DNA of 64,000 nt from Alentia gelatinosa (Eukaryota > Annelida > Polychaeta > Phyllodocida > Polynoidae), in contig OX465582.1 in NCBI GenBank assembly GCA_950022655.1, forward strand, positions 88,537,801-88,601,800, in the 5' to 3' direction. Below the pieces are notes generated by a model that saw only the letters and a program-made list of their open reading frames with translations, did not search any database and was not told the DNA's origin. Positions within the stretch are counted from its first letter, which is position 1, and each line of letters starts with the position of its first letter. The position numbers and the translations under genes are program-made. Of the stretch, positions 1 to 31,557 are shown in pieces.

Positions 1-255
1 GGCGTCACAACTCCAGTCGCACAGTGTGAATGGGGCACTATAAGCATTACAACTCCAGTCGCACAATGTGAACGGGGCACTATGGGCGTCACACAATGCG
101 GACGGGGCACTATAGGCGTCACAACTCCAGTCGCACAGTGTGAATGGGGCACTATAAGCGTTGCAACTCCAGTCGCACAATATGAACGGGGCACTATAAG
201 TGTCACAACTCCAGTCGCACAATGTGAACGGGGCACAATACGTGTCACAACTCAC
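1..255 (-). repeat. 42-bp minisatellite at the POLR2B exon 20 donor
   Basis: About five or six units of roughly 42 bp, one of them shortened. On the minus strand each unit carries CCCCGTTCAC and GGAGTTGTGAC, resembling the exon end CCGTTCACG plus donor GTGAGTTGTGAC. The first unit therefore overlaps the splice junction. It runs off the left edge. Confidence 0.85.
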
Positions 256-22460
<22,205 letters not shown>

Positions 22461-22695
22461 CTTGATGATTGGTGGGTATCCAATATATGAATTGACGAGT
22501 AATAATTCAACAGGTGACGCTGGGAGAGTCTAGATTGAGCTCGATTTAAGCGGAGTTTCCTTCAGGGTCCTCTCAGTCCGCCATCGACTGGCGGAAGCGC
22601 GGGACTAGGCATTCTGGGATACTTTATTTTGGCTGTACCGAAAGAGGCGTGAAAACTCACGGATTATCTAAAAGAAAGACAGCACTATAGCCGTT
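22461..22695. promoter_or_regulatory. Bidirectional promoter between POLR2B and the INPP5F-like gene
   Basis: 235 bp between two diverging start codons. Seen: GCGGAAGCG (22591-22599, ETS/GABP-like core), CCGCCATC (22579-22586, YY1-like), GCATTCTGGGA (22609-22619, complement TCCCAGAATGC, the ZNF143/Staf core), and an inverted CCAAT (ATTGG, 22467). No convincing TATA box. This motif set is typical of divergent housekeeping promoters in vertebrates. Factor binding here is inference; the geometry is seen. Confidence 0.75.
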
Positions 22696-22792
22696 ATGGA
22701 GCTCTTTGAAGCTCGGGATCACTTTATCGTCCAACATGGGGAGTACGCTCTATGGGCCAATCGCTTCGATGGGTCTTTGACAGCACGATCAG
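22696..22792 (+). CDS. INPP5F: INPP5F/SAC2-like phosphatase, exon 1
   Basis: Encodes 32 residues plus one base: MELFEARDHFIVQHGEYALW then ANRFDGSLTARS, ending at donor GTAATA. Vertebrate INPP5F (SAC2, a Sac-domain phosphoinositide 4-phosphatase of endosomes) starts with MELF, then a DHYILQ-like and ALWCSR-like stretch, at the same positions. Start choice: first ATG after the shared promoter, with G at +4. The phase-1 end joins exon 2 at 35273 to continue the homology, which is the strongest support. The 12.5-kb intron holds the Gypsy element in antisense. It could instead be a paralogous SAC family member, but the N-terminal match favours INPP5F. Confidence 0.85.
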
Positions 22793-23080
22793 GTAATAAC
22801 AGTTGGAAGTTATCCTCTTGACGCTACCAGTTCCATTGAAAAATCGCTGGCCCATCCATGTTTACGTTTCTATTGCCACTTGGACTCGCACGTGTGTTCG
22901 CTACTCACTGATTCCAGGGGGAAATATGTCATTGCACAGTCTGACACTGTGTTACAGATGTATTCATGGATGTGTCACATCTTGGTTTTCTGCCATAGAT
23001 CTATCAGTGGACACTGATATGTGGGAGATGACACCTCTGTCAGACTCAGTCCCATCCATTCCTCCGCTGGTAGACAGAGT
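22793..23080 (+). other. INPP5F-like intron 1, start
   Basis: Unique-looking sequence between the donor and the retrotransposon. No further feature recognised. Confidence 0.4.
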
Positions 23081-23084
23081 ATCT

Positions 23085-23362
23085 TGTAAATCTGGTGGAG
23101 AGATGACACGAACACACGTGGAGTTTCAGAGCTGTATTCAAAACTGGCTATATCATACAAAAGTCTCAGCTTATAAAGGGGAGAAAACGGCGACCGGATG
23201 CGGGCATGTTTTCCCGCCAAAACTCCGCGGACCGTGACCGTTCCGGTCTGACGTCCGCGAAAATATAAATTCACGTTGTAGTTCGGCAAACATTCCGGCC
23301 TAGCGGCCGCTTACGTAATATGCGGGCGCGCTCAGAAACGGCCAAACGCCCGCCGAACTACA
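23085..23362 (-). repeat. 3' LTR of the Gypsy element
   Basis: 278 bp, TGTAGT...TTTACA in element sense, compared base by base with the 5' LTR and identical. TATA-like TTTATAAG at about 23170-23177. Confidence 0.97.
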
Positions 23363-24673
23363 ACAACTCCCAACACAAGTTTTTCAAGTATTTGAAAATA
23401 AAGTTTTAAGTTGATAGATTAACTACATTGACACAGATTTCACTATAGCTACAAGATTAACTGCATTGGCATAGGCAGCATAGATATTATTTACAAACAT
23501 AATTTCACTAGAGCTAAAACTACAACAGCTCCCAGCTACATTGGCATGGATATTATTTACAACATAATTCCACATTAGTAGGCGGACGAGGCATAGCAGT
23601 AGAAACCTACTGTAGCACCGACAGGCGCAAACGGAACGAAAAAATTATACCTACATAATTCCACAACATTACATTAACTGCATTGGCATAGGCAGCATAG
23701 ATATTATTTACTCGAACTGCAAGACAATGAAATTAGTTATTAAAAGGTCCATCTCAGTTTGGTATCCACATTGGGGTAAACACTAGAAAAGCTGCATGTG
23801 AGCTTTGGCTGAAACCCTCCGAAAAGAAAACAAAAGTTATACATTGAATTTGTATGGCTAACATAAATTCATCTAAGGCCTTGTCCGTTTGGTAGGAAGG
23901 GGGTCGATCCACGCAACGTGGGGAGGGTTCCTCTTCCAATTCCTTCGATAGGCCCAGATGTTTCTTGTCAGTCCACCTTCTGGAAAGATAAAAATGAGCC
24001 GCAGTACTACCAGTCACCATAGATCAGTTAACCCCCAGACATGGGGGGGGGGGGAGAAATTTGCTCTAGGGTAGTTCGAGGGATTTCTAGCCGTCTGGAG
24101 ATGCAGGCAGTGGTTGATTTAGCTAAGGATGTTCAGGGCTGAAGTGAGGTTCTGGAGCTGTACTATATCCTTTAATTTTTTTTCTAATAAATAGTCTGGA
24201 GGCATTTACCATAGATATGAGTAATAGCAAAAGGTGGCTCACCGAGCTGGTTTATTTGGCCCTGTAGCTGTTTCACATCCTTGGAGGTGGCCATTCCCAC
24301 CAGGTATCTGCCCGCGATGCCAACGGTGTCGACAGGGCCCCACTTGTTGGGCGGGACGGCATGCGGCTGCTTTTCCCTGTGGTCAAGGCCGACCCCTGCT
24401 GGATTTTGAATGCAGACAGTTCCAAACGAGCTATTCACAGCTGTCGGTTTCGGCTGAGCATGATGTTTGCTGATTCTCTGAAAAACCCCTTAACGTGGAG
24501 ATCCAGCATCCTTCAGCAGGGTATCTGAATCAGAGAAGGTTACGCACAGTACTAGGGTCGACAACAACAGAAACCAAGTTTAGTGTACTTATCATCTCGA
24601 GTGTACGCTGGAGAAGAACAGACATGGGCTACAGCAAACCAGGTGTAAATATATTGTAACTGAAAGGAAAAGG
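23363..24673 (-). other. Gypsy region between pol and 3' LTR
   Basis: 1.3 kb. Contains short direct repeats (TTAACTGCATTGGCATAGGC at ~23458 and ~23675) and a weak polypurine stretch TTGGGAG near the LTR, with a look-alike at ~23530. Two small open stretches, 24184-24480 (with GIAGRYLVGMATSKDVKQLQ) and 23754-24020 (with DRPPSYQTDKAL), have acceptor- and donor-like flanks. No envelope family is recognised. Possibly a spliced third ORF; otherwise non-coding. Confidence 0.5.
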
Positions 24674-27600
24674 TTATTTTCGCCGGGAGGTGGTTTGCCT
24701 ACCAGAACGGAGACAGGGGCCGGTGTAGGTAGGGTCTGGTGGGGCAGGCAAGGCTGGTGCTCTGGAACGAGTGACCGGCCGGTTCATTAAGGCAGGAGGG
24801 GATATGGTTTGTGGGTGAATGAGACTGGAATCCGTTTTACTGAGTGACGCTGGGACGTGCGGTGGGTCCGCACGCTGCCGGGAGGAACGACGGGGTAAAG
24901 TTGCAGGAACTGATTTCGCGCGCCTCTGCGCAGGAGTTCTTTGTTTTGCAGAGGGCCTATGTTGTGCAATGGGGTTGTTCGACCGGCTAGCATTGGAGCG
25001 TGGACCGGCATCGATGCGGTCTAGAAGCGGGCACAACTCGGGCTGGTCACGCAATGAAGGTCTAGCTGCGGGGGCCGCAGTTGACACGGGGGTCCCTGTT
25101 GGTGGGGATTGTGATGGACGGATAGGGGTGGGTTGAATGTTTACGTCTGGGACCAGGCGACCGGCAGCCCTGCGGGCTGCCAGCGCATCACCATACGTTG
25201 GGGGATTGCACGACGGAGTTGTGGGACGAGAGGTTTTTCGAGGGCAGATGGTCGGCACAGTAGACCGGCCTGACCGTCCACAGAGGAGGACGCGCCCGCG
25301 GAACTGTGGTGGAGCCAGGTTAGCGGCTCTTCGGGCTGCCAGCGCATCACCATACGACGGGGGATTGCATGAGGGGGCTGCGGGTACCATAGCCCGCTGA
25401 TGCGAGGGAGGACCAGACCGAGCACAGAGGAGTGGACGTCTAAGATCCTTGGGACGGGGCGGAGCCAGGTTAGCGGCTCTTCGGGCCCCCAGCGCATCAC
25501 CATACGACGGGGGATTGCATGAAGGGGCTGCGGGTACCATAGCCCGCTGATGCGAGGGAGGACCAGACCGAGCACAGAGGAGTGGACGTCTAAGATCCTT
25601 GGGACGGGGTGGGTGAAGGTTCGGCGGGTATTGTTTCAAGAACCGAGACCGCTGGGACACAGGCAGCGCCTGTTGGATTGCTTCTCCTCCCACAGAGGTG
25701 TCCTTTTTCAATCGGTCGATGTTCGCAATTTGAATTCTGCCATCCCCCTTTGATATGGCCGCTACCGGGCCGTTTAGCTGGTGTATTCGGTACCCGATTT
25801 CGAACTTCGGGTCGAGGGGGGCCGCATTGGGCTTGTGGAGCAACACCTTGTCTCCTATCGCAAACAATGGAGCGCGGGGGCGTTTATCCAACCGGGCCTT
25901 GTTGACTTGCTGTTGTTTCATCAAGTTCCCCTTGGTTGCATCATATGCCCGGTTCAGACTTCTGACCCTATCCTCCAGCACATTCGGGAAGAACTTGGGG
26001 TTTGCACTCCCCAGGTTGGCTGCTGGTTTGGTGGGGGCCCTACCAAACTGCAGGAAGAAAGGGGTAAACCCAGTTGCGTTCGAAACAGTGTTGCGGTGGG
26101 CTGCAAGGGTGGGCCCCAAAACGTCCTCCCATGCATTTCCCCGGGCATTAACCATCTTCGCCATGATGGTTTTCAGGGTTTGATTGAACCTTTCTGTCCG
26201 CCCATTGGTCGCGGGGTGGTACCCAGAGGTGAAGCACACCCTGGTTCCCAAACCCTTGAGGAAGCCTTCCACGAGGGAGTTCTTGAACTCTGCCCCACGA
26301 TCGGAGATTAGCATCTGCGGGGGGCCGAACCGGGGGATGTATTCATCATGCAAGTATCTGAAAACCAATTCAGATCCTTTACTAGGTAGAGGTTTCACCT
26401 CCGCCCACCCCGAACAGTGGTCAATAAGCACTAGGCAGTATCGATTCCCCTTTGACGAGATCGGAAGAGGCCCAATCATATCAATGCCTACGATCTCCCC
26501 CGGGAAATGGGGGATTGGCATTGGGGAAGACTCTGGGTAGTACCGCTTACGTTTATGTGACAGGCACTCTGGACACTCGGAGAGTACAGAGAAGATCTCC
26601 TTACTCATCCGAGGCCACCGGTATTTCTCGTTCAACCGGGCCAAGGTTTTGTCGACACCTTGGTGCCCCACCTCTATGTGCGCACGCCTGACCAAATCCC
26701 GGGTCATTTGAGGTGGGACCACTATCCGGGGATAGCCGGTTCCCTTGTGGGGGGCCTCGACCGTGTACAGGACATTACCGTAGACAGTGTAATTGTCCAG
26801 ATCATCCAATCCCTTGTTGTACTCGGGAAGCTGTACCTGATATCGGATCAAGGATGCTTTGTCTAGATGTGGATCGGTCCACATCAGCGGGGGACCTAAG
26901 CCGACGGCTCTGGTCTGCCCACGGGTAACCGCCGATTGTTCTGCGCGGGGTAGGGCGGCCTTGCTGGCAGGGAGACGCGATAACATGTCTGCGCGGACGT
27001 TGTGGCACCCACGTCGGTACTCTATAGGGGCTCCGAACTCAGCGATGAGGACTGCCCAACGCTGGATTTTGGTATTCTGCACCTCTGACAAGAAAAGGGA
27101 CTTGAGGGGTTTGTGATCTGTGAAAATGGTGAACTGTGACCCCTGGAGGTACACCCGAAGTTTGTTTAAGGCGAAGATAACAGCATACGCCTCCTTTTCG
27201 ATGGTGGCCCATTTTTCTTGGGCGGGGTTCAACCTCTTGGATATGTACTGAATAGGGCGTTCGACACCCTCATCATCTCGTTGGGTCAGAATGGCTCCTA
27301 TGCACAGATCGGACGCATCTGTGTATAGCTGAAATGGCCTTGAGAGGTCAGGGAATGCCATGACTTGGCTGGACACCAATGTGTCCCTCAGTCCCTCCCA
27401 TGCACTGTGTGTGGACTTGTTCCACTCAAAACGGGCATTTTTCTTGGTCAAATCGGCCAACGGGGCTGCCAACTCTGCGAAGTTGGGGATACACTGCCGA
27501 TAGTAGTTAGCCATCCCCAGAAACCTTCTGATACCCTTCACATCACGGGGCGGAGCCATTTCCTTGATGGCAGCTACCTTGTCTTCATCCGGGCGGATCC

Positions 27601-28741
27601 CCTTGGTCCCTACAATGAACCCAAGGAGCTTGATCTCATCAGCACGGAACTGGCATTTCTGAGAGTTCACTGTGAGGTTATTCTCCTCTAGGGTCCTGAG
27701 AACCTGTCGGACATGTTCCTCGTGATCGTGTTCGTTCCGTGAATAAATCACGATGTCATCAAGGTAGACCAGCACGAACTTGGACAGGAATGGTCCCAGC
27801 ACCTTGTTGATATGTCGCTGCCAGACCGCCCCACTGTTCTTTAACCCAGCAGGCATCACATTCCACTCATACAGACCCATGTGAGTCGCCATGGCTGTCT
27901 TTTCCTTGCTGTCCTCGTCTACCTCTATCTGCCAATATGCCGATTTCAGATCCATGGTAGTAAATACCTCGGCTCCCTGCAGTTGATCAAAGATGTCCTG
28001 CACTACGGGCATCGGATGAGCATCCTTGACTGTGATGGCATTTAGTCTGCGGTAATCGACGACGCAGCGTGCAGACCCATCAGGTTTCGGTACTATCAAT
28101 ACCGGGGATGCCCAGGGGCTGGAACTAGGGCGTATCAGCCCTTTTTCCAACAATTTGTTAATCTCTCCCTCCACCACCCGTCTTTTCTGGAGGGGAACCC
28201 TATACGGCCGCTGACGGACCGGCTGGACATTTTCGGTGGTGATAAACATCTTCACCCCTTGGGCCCGACCAAGGGGTTGGTTATCACGTGAAAACACATT
28301 CGGGAAAAGTCCTGCCCATTTGTCGAGGTCACTGTGCACCCCACACATGTCCTCACTCTCATCTAAGGGACCAGCCCACTGGTACGTTTCCCTCATGACA
28401 CGAATCAACCCCTTCACACAATCTACGCTAGCTTCTAGAATCCTTAACCCATCTATTCCTAAGAGCACATCGTGCATCATACTATCCACTATATACATGG
28501 GGATGTGTTTCCCCTTGAGTCCTACAAGGGCCACCCCTCTAGTAGGGATATCGTGGCCCGACAGTGATTTCAATTTGACCCCAGGGGTCAAAAAGGGAGG
28601 GAGGCCCTTTTTGGTGACCAGGTGTCTCCAGACATCTGTCCTGATCATAGAGCGGCATGCGCCGGTGTCGGCCAGGGTGCTCAGCCTGAGCCCATTGGTT
28701 TCCAAAAGAAACGTTACCCGACCGTCCGGCGCGCCAATTAG
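24674..28741 (-). CDS. pol: Gypsy Pol (protease, RT, RNase H, integrase)
   Basis: About 1355 residues after the frameshift; made only as Gag-Pol, since the frame overlaps gag by ~210 bp and has no suitable ATG. Numbering the open frame from 28948: protease LADTGA (92-97) with VLLGID (161-166); RT with YRRLNA (299-304), MDLKSAYWQI (332-341) and catalytic YLDD (395-398); RNase H YTDAS (542-546), E (~585) and TDHKP (610-614); integrase zinc region H-H-C-C (757-795) and D,D-E at GIDMIG (~823), ISDRGAEF (881-888) and GRTERF (916-921). A GPY/F-like region is at ~1040-1080. The C-terminal tail (1110-1424) is Pro/Arg/Ser-rich with three ~50-residue repeats. No stop interrupts it. It belongs to the Ty3/Gypsy type; the clade is not assigned. 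Confidence 0.96.
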   Translation of the reverse strand, partial: LIGAPDGRVTFLLETNGLRLSTLADTGACRSMIRTDVWRHLVTKKGLPPFLTPGVKLKSLSGHDIPTRGVALVGLKGKHIPMYIVDSMMHDVLLGIDGLRILEASVDCVKGLIRVMRETYQWAGPLDESEDMCGVHSDLDKWAGLFPNVFSRDNQPLGRAQGVKMFITTENVQPVRQRPYRVPLQKRRVVEGEINKLLEKGLIRPSSSPWASPVLIVPKPDGSARCVVDYRRLNAITVKDAHPMPVVQDIFDQLQGAEVFTTMDLKSAYWQIEVDEDSKEKTAMATHMGLYEWNVMPAGLKNSGAVWQRHINKVLGPFLSKFVLVYLDDIVIYSRNEHDHEEHVRQVLRTLEENNLTVNSQKCQFRADEIKLLGFIVGTKGIRPDEDKVAAIKEMAPPRDVKGIRRFLGMANYYRQCIPNFAELAAPLADLTKKNARFEWNKSTHSAWEGLRDTLVSSQVMAFPDLSRPFQLYTDASDLCIGAILTQRDDEGVERPIQYISKRLNPAQEKWATIEKEAYAVIFALNKLRVYLQGSQFTIFTDHKPLKSLFLSEVQNTKIQRWAVLIAEFGAPIEYRRGCHNVRADMLSRLPASKAALPRAEQSAVTRGQTRAVGLGPPLMWTDPHLDKASLIRYQVQLPEYNKGLDDLDNYTVYGNVLYTVEAPHKGTGYPRIVVPPQMTRDLVRRAHIEVGHQGVDKTLARLNEKYRWPRMSKEIFSVLSECPECLSHKRKRYYPESSPMPIPHFPGEIVGIDMIGPLPISSKGNRYCLVLIDHCSGWAEVKPLPSKGSELVFRYLHDEYIPRFGPPQMLISDRGAEFKNSLVEGFLKGLGTRVCFTSGYHPATNGRTERFNQTLKTIMAKMVNARGNAWEDVLGPTLAAHRNTVSNATGFTPFFLQFGRAPTKPAANLGSANPKFFPNVLEDRVRSLNRAYDATKGNLMKQQQVNKARLDKRPRAPLFAIGDKVLLHKPNAAPLDPKFEIGYRIHQLNGPVAAISKGDGRIQIANIDRLKKDTSVGGEAIQQALPVSQRSRFLKQYPPNLHPPRPKDLRRPLLCARSGPPSHQRAMVPAAPSCNPPSYGDALGARRAANLAPPRPKDLRRPLLCARSGPPSHQRAMVPAAPSCNPPSYGDALAARRAANLAPPQFRGRVLLCGRSGRSTVPTICPRKTSRPTTPSCNPPTYGDALAARRAAGRLVPDVNIQPTPIRPSQSPPTGTPVSTAAPAARPSLRDQPELCPLLDRIDAGPRSNASRSNNPIAQHRPSAKQRTPAQRRAKSVPATLPRRSSRQRADPPHVPASLSKTDSSLIHPQTISPPALMNRPVTRSRAPALPAPPDPTYTGPCLRSGRQTTSRRK
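25150..25608 (-). repeat. 150-bp in-frame repeats in the pol tail
   Basis: Two nearly identical 150-bp units (25310-25458 and 25460-25608) and a diverged third (25150-25310). Each encodes ~50 residues ending PSCNPPSYGDAL or PSCNPPTYGDAL. Confidence 0.93.
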
Positions 28742-30054
28742 TTTCCCTGGTTGATAGGATAGGTGTTGAACAAATCCATCTGTGGGGCCGATCCCCATCC
28801 AGGGTATTCTAATGCAGGGTTGTTTGTTACAGGGGCGGGGGCGACCTGGCCCCACACTGGGTGCGCTACAGCAGCTTGCTGGGGAGGGACGCCCTGGCTC
28901 CAAACCGGAAAGCCCACGGCGGCCTGTGGAGCTGGCAATTGGCGACAATCACGCTCAAAGTGTCCGATTTTCTGGCATTTCCAGCATCGGACTTGGGACC
29001 CAGATTGTCCCTTGTTGTTGTTCTTGTTGCCGTTGCGGCTGCCGCCATTCCCCTTTTCACACCCACGGCCCTTGCCCTGACCAAGGTCCCCCCTTCCCAT
29101 GTACATGTTGAGTACCATAGGGGCAGGTGTTCGGGGATCGTACTGGGACATTGGATACCCGCTCTGCGGGTACCCATTCGGCTGCAAGCCTGCGGCGGCC
29201 TGCACATACGGGCCGGCCTGGTATGGATTTTGGTGACCATGGCCATAGGGGTCAGCTCCATGTTGGAACGGAGTACCGGATGGCACAGATGCAGCCATCT
29301 GCTGAGGGGCCGGTGGCACTGCCAGGGCCTCCAATTTCCTCTCGAAGCTCTTCATCTGCTGTTGCAGAGACTTGAGTACCTGGCTAGCTTCATCAACGGC
29401 CTGCTTCGGCTTCCCTGGTCTCGTCAGGGAGGCGGCCTCGATGGCCTCAGTTTGCTCTGCGTCGAATCGCCCGAGCGATCTTGCAGCGAGGCATGCGGAG
29501 TTGCATGCCGCTGCCAAATCCTTAGGCTCCGACATGTCAATGTGAGCCTGGATCGCGCGATCACTGAGTGCCGACACAAACCTTTCCACAATGTGGTCTT
29601 TGTGGCCAGTTTCATCTAATTGCTCCGGAGTGTAAGCTAAGCGTACCGCTTCCCGAAACCGGTTGCAAAATTTTCTCATTTCCTCCCCAACTCCCTGCCT
29701 CATCCGGGAGACCCGGGCGCGGAGGGCTCGCTCTTCCTCCTTCCCCAGAAAAGCTTCTATTACTTCCTTTCTTACCCCATCCCAAGTAATCTCGTCAGGC
29801 TTTAGCCGGCACACAATGCTGTGTATGAAAGTCGATAGAGCCCCTTGTGCCGAATACAAGACCATCTCTATAACGAGAGGATCAGTGGCCTTTGATGCTG
29901 TTATTGCGGCCTCCACCATGGATAACCAATCCCGCAGTATTTCGGTGTCAGAACCATCACAGTTCTTGGAAAACCCCCTGGAATGGAGTTCCAGTTGACG
30001 CCTAATACAGGTGTTCATATCGAGGTTGAGTCGTTCCTCGGCACGATCGACCAT
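28738..30054 (-). CDS. gag: Gypsy Gag polyprotein
   Basis: 438 residues from a real ATG in good context (CACCATGG). It forms the virus-like particle and binds element RNA. Seen: helical capsid-like region at residues ~35-200, a Gln/Leu-rich possible coiled coil (~222-245), a Gly/Pro/Tyr/Gln-rich linker (~250-320), a basic Gly-Asn-Lys stretch (~325-352), and one CCHC zinc knuckle CWKCQKIGHFERDC (357-370). It ends GN-stop directly at the frameshift site. Full length for the family, no break. pol continues in the -1 frame. Confidence 0.93.
   Translation of the reverse strand: MVDRAEERLNLDMNTCIRRQLELHSRGFSKNCDGSDTEILRDWLSMVEAAITASKATDPLVIEMVLYSAQGALSTFIHSIVCRLKPDEITWDGVRKEVIEAFLGKEEERALRARVSRMRQGVGEEMRKFCNRFREAVRLAYTPEQLDETGHKDHIVERFVSALSDRAIQAHIDMSEPKDLAAACNSACLAARSLGRFDAEQTEAIEAASLTRPGKPKQAVDEASQVLKSLQQQMKSFERKLEALAVPPAPQQMAASVPSGTPFQHGADPYGHGHQNPYQAGPYVQAAAGLQPNGYPQSGYPMSQYDPRTPAPMVLNMYMGRGDLGQGKGRGCEKGNGGSRNGNKNNNKGQSGSQVRCWKCQKIGHFERDCRQLPAPQAAVGFPVWSQGVPPQQAAVAHPVWGQVAPAPVTNNPALEYPGWGSAPQMDLFNTYPINQGN
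28741..28747 (-). other. -1 ribosomal frameshift site G GGA AAC
   Basis: Element-sense heptamer GGGAAAC, with gag codons CAG GGA AAC TAA. It fits X XXY YYZ exactly in the gag frame and sits against the gag stop. The -1 frame continues as CTA ATT into pol. The heptamer type is a known natural slippery sequence. A stimulating RNA structure downstream was not resolved. Confidence 0.85.
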
Positions 30055-30093
30055 GGTGATACCCTGTAAATTTATTTATTTTTTTAAACCCAA

Positions 30094-31400
30094 GTGCCGA
30101 CGGGACTGCTCAGTGAATTTTGCGGAGATATTCTCCGTATTTTCAAATTCGAACGTCAACAGACACGCTGGATAGTAACGGAGGCAGACGGTTTAAACCT
30201 ACGAATTTCGCGGAGATACGTCCCGTATTTTCGAATTCAACCGCCGAGGGGACCGTTCAGTGAATCTTGCGGAGATATTCTCCGTATTTTCAAATTCGAA
30301 CGTCAACCAACACGCTGAATAGTAACGCAGGCGGACGGTTTAAACCTACGAATTTCGCGGAGATATTTCCCGTATTTTCGAATTCAACCGCCGAGGGGAC
30401 CGTTCAGTGAATCTTGCGGAGATATTCTCCGTATTTTCAAATTCGAACGTCAACAGACACGCTCAATAGTAACGCAGGCGGGCGGTTTAAACCTACGAAT
30501 TTTGCGGAGATATTTCCCGTATTTTCGAATTCAACCGCCGAGGGGACCGTTCAGTGAATCTTGCGGAGATATTCTCCGTATTTTCAAATTCGAACGTCAA
30601 CAGACACACTCAATAGTAACGCAGGCGGGCGGTTTAAACCTACGAATTTCGCGGAGATATTTCCCGTATTTTCGAATTCAACCGCCGAGGGGACCGTTCA
30701 GTGAATCTTGCGGAGATATTCTCCGTATTTTCAAATTCGAACGTCAACCAACACGCTGAATAGTGACGTCGGCGGGCGGTTTAAACCTACGAATTTCGCG
30801 GAGATAGACCTACGTCCCGTATTTTCGAATTCAACCGCCGAGGGGACCGTTCAGTGAATCTTGCGGAGATATTCTCCGTATTTTCAAATTCGAACGTCAA
30901 CAGACACGCTCAATAGTAACGCAGGCGGGCGGTTTAAACCTACGAATTTCGCGGAGATATTTCCCGTATTTTCGAATTCAACCGCCGAGGGGACCGTTCA
31001 GTGAATCTTGCGGAGATATTCTCCGTATTTTCAAATTCGAACGTCAACCAACACGCTGAATAGTGACGCAGGCGGGCGGTTTAAACCTACGAATTTCGCG
31101 GAGATAGACCTACGTCCCGTATTTTCGAATTCAACCGCCGAGGGGACCGTTCAGTGAATCTTGCGGAGATATTCTCCGTATTTTCAAATTCGAACGTCAA
31201 CAGACACGCTCAATACTATAGTAACGCAGGCGGGCGGTTTAAACCTACGAATTTCGCGGAGATATTTCCCGTATTTTCGAATTCAACCGCCGAGGGGACC
31301 GTTCAGTGAATCTTACGGAGATATTCTCTGTATTTTCAAATTCGAATGCCGACGGGAGCGCTCAGTGAATTTTGCGGAAGTAGTAACAGAATGGGTTATA
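30094..31400 (-). repeat. Tandem array of ~147-bp units in the Gypsy leader
   Basis: About eight units, phase points (GACCGTTCAG) at 30251, 30398, 30545, 30692, 30845, 30992, 31145 and 31297: spacings 147, 147, 147, 153, 147, 153, 152. Each unit is two related halves, one with CGGAGATATTCTCCG (perfect 6-bp stem, TAT loop) and one with the degenerate CGGAGATATTTCCCG. It lies between primer site and gag. Confidence 0.95.
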
Positions 31401-31538
31401 ACTTACAGGCTTTTAAAGTTATCTTCTTTGTGTTTCGAGCTCTCCCTCTCCACCAAATTATACATACACTATACTGCACTATACACCACCGTATACACAC
31501 AAACTACACTTACCCGGCTGGTGTTCAGGATACGTCCT

Positions 31539-31556
31539 ATCCTGGCAAGATCGCCA
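31539..31556 (-). other. Putative primer binding site
   Basis: One base inside the 5' LTR in element sense: TGGCGATCTTGCCAGGA. The TGG start and position are typical for tRNA priming. I could not assign the tRNA; it would end ...GATCGCCA. Confidence 0.65.
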
Positions 31557-31557
31557 C

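Noticed and set aside
22975..23289. 104-residue frame shared with 31469-31762
   Set aside because: It lies in the LTR sequence present twice, in a region with promoter signals; no protein family resemblance.
24787..25575. Additional proteins overlapping pol
   Set aside because: Other-frame readings of the GC-rich pol tail; pol itself is intact and explains the region.
28741..28948. Independent pol start near 28948
   Set aside because: The first codon there is TTG, not ATG, and the segment overlaps gag; the frameshift site explains pol expression.
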